In this document: positions 5,616 through 5,662 of the stretch, in pieces
Position numbering within the stretch: position 1 is the stretch's first letter
Layout: each line of letters begins with the position of its first letter
DNA from: an uncultured Oscillospiraceae bacterium
GTDB lineage: Bacteria; Bacillota; Clostridia; Oscillospirales; Ruminococcaceae
Direction: 5' to 3'
Assembly: GCA_900556255.1 (NCBI GenBank)
Contig: USNZ01000101.1
Coordinates: forward strand, 1-5,662
Length of the DNA: 5,662 nt
Position numbers and translations under genes: made by a program
The notes under the pieces: generated by a model
The model's input: the letters and a program-made list of their open reading frames with translations, nothing else
Told to the model about the DNA's origin: nothing
The model's database searches: none

Positions 5616-5662
5616 GCGATCGTAGCTCAGCTGGATAGAGCGTTCGGCTCCGACAACTGCGA
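5616..5662 (+). tRNA. tRNA, 5' part only; apparent Arg (CCG) but anticodon arm irregular
   Basis: Acceptor strand GCGATCG, then TA, D-stem GCTC/GAGC and D-loop AGCTGGATA are textbook tRNA. Counting on, T33 is at 5649 and the anticodon position reads CCG (5650-5652), suggesting tRNA-Arg for CGG. The 5' anticodon stem TTCGG (5643-5647) should pair with a CCGAA-like strand, but AACTG follows the 7-base loop. The gene is cut by the right edge, so the 3' half cannot be inspected. It is a tRNA start with good confidence; identity and integrity are uncertain. Confidence 0.7.

Overview
The window looks like chromosomal DNA of a GC-rich Clostridia-type Firmicute, plausibly of the gut Oscillospirales/Ruminococcaceae kind. 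This is inferred from strong AAGGAGG-type ribosome binding sites, TGn-extended -10 promoters, a DUF1540-like protein, a small FeoB-associated-type Cys-rich membrane protein and a membrane-anchored secreted nucleotidase. The species cannot be fixed from sequence reading alone.

Layout, left to right. (1) 1-1707, minus strand: the N-terminal 569 residues of a Cas3 HD-nuclease/helicase, cut by the left window edge. The remaining cas genes and any array would lie off the left side; subtype I-C is the best guess. (2) 1708-1959: a short divergent promoter region serving cas3 leftward and the nucleotidase rightward. (3) 1960-3918, plus: an exported 652-aa 5'-nucleotidase-family metallophosphatase with a signal peptide and a C-terminal membrane anchor. 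(4) about 3919-5010: an AT-rich island, clearly different in base composition from its flanks. It holds a minus-strand DJ-1/PfpI-superfamily gene whose nucleophile position is serine, and the C-terminal remnant of a large serine recombinase on the plus strand. Strong bidirectional terminators lie inside its left part and at its right edge. (5) 5101-5530: two tiny divergent genes for Cys-rich proteins, a DUF1540-like soluble protein (minus) and a single-pass membrane protein with a Cys/Gly-rich tail (plus). (6) 5561-5662: a promoter and the 5' half of a tRNA gene, cut by the right edge. The bases after its apparent CCG anticodon do not form a normal anticodon stem.

The genes do not form one pathway. 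The window is a junction between a CRISPR-Cas locus, a housekeeping-like surface phosphohydrolase, a horizontally acquired scar and a tRNA-proximal region with small metal/thiol-type proteins. The most notable points are the unannounced partial cas3, the Cys-to-Ser DJ-1 homologue sitting against a decayed recombinase, the divergent Cys-rich micro-gene pair, and the odd tRNA anticodon arm. I found no complete undescribed system in the window.
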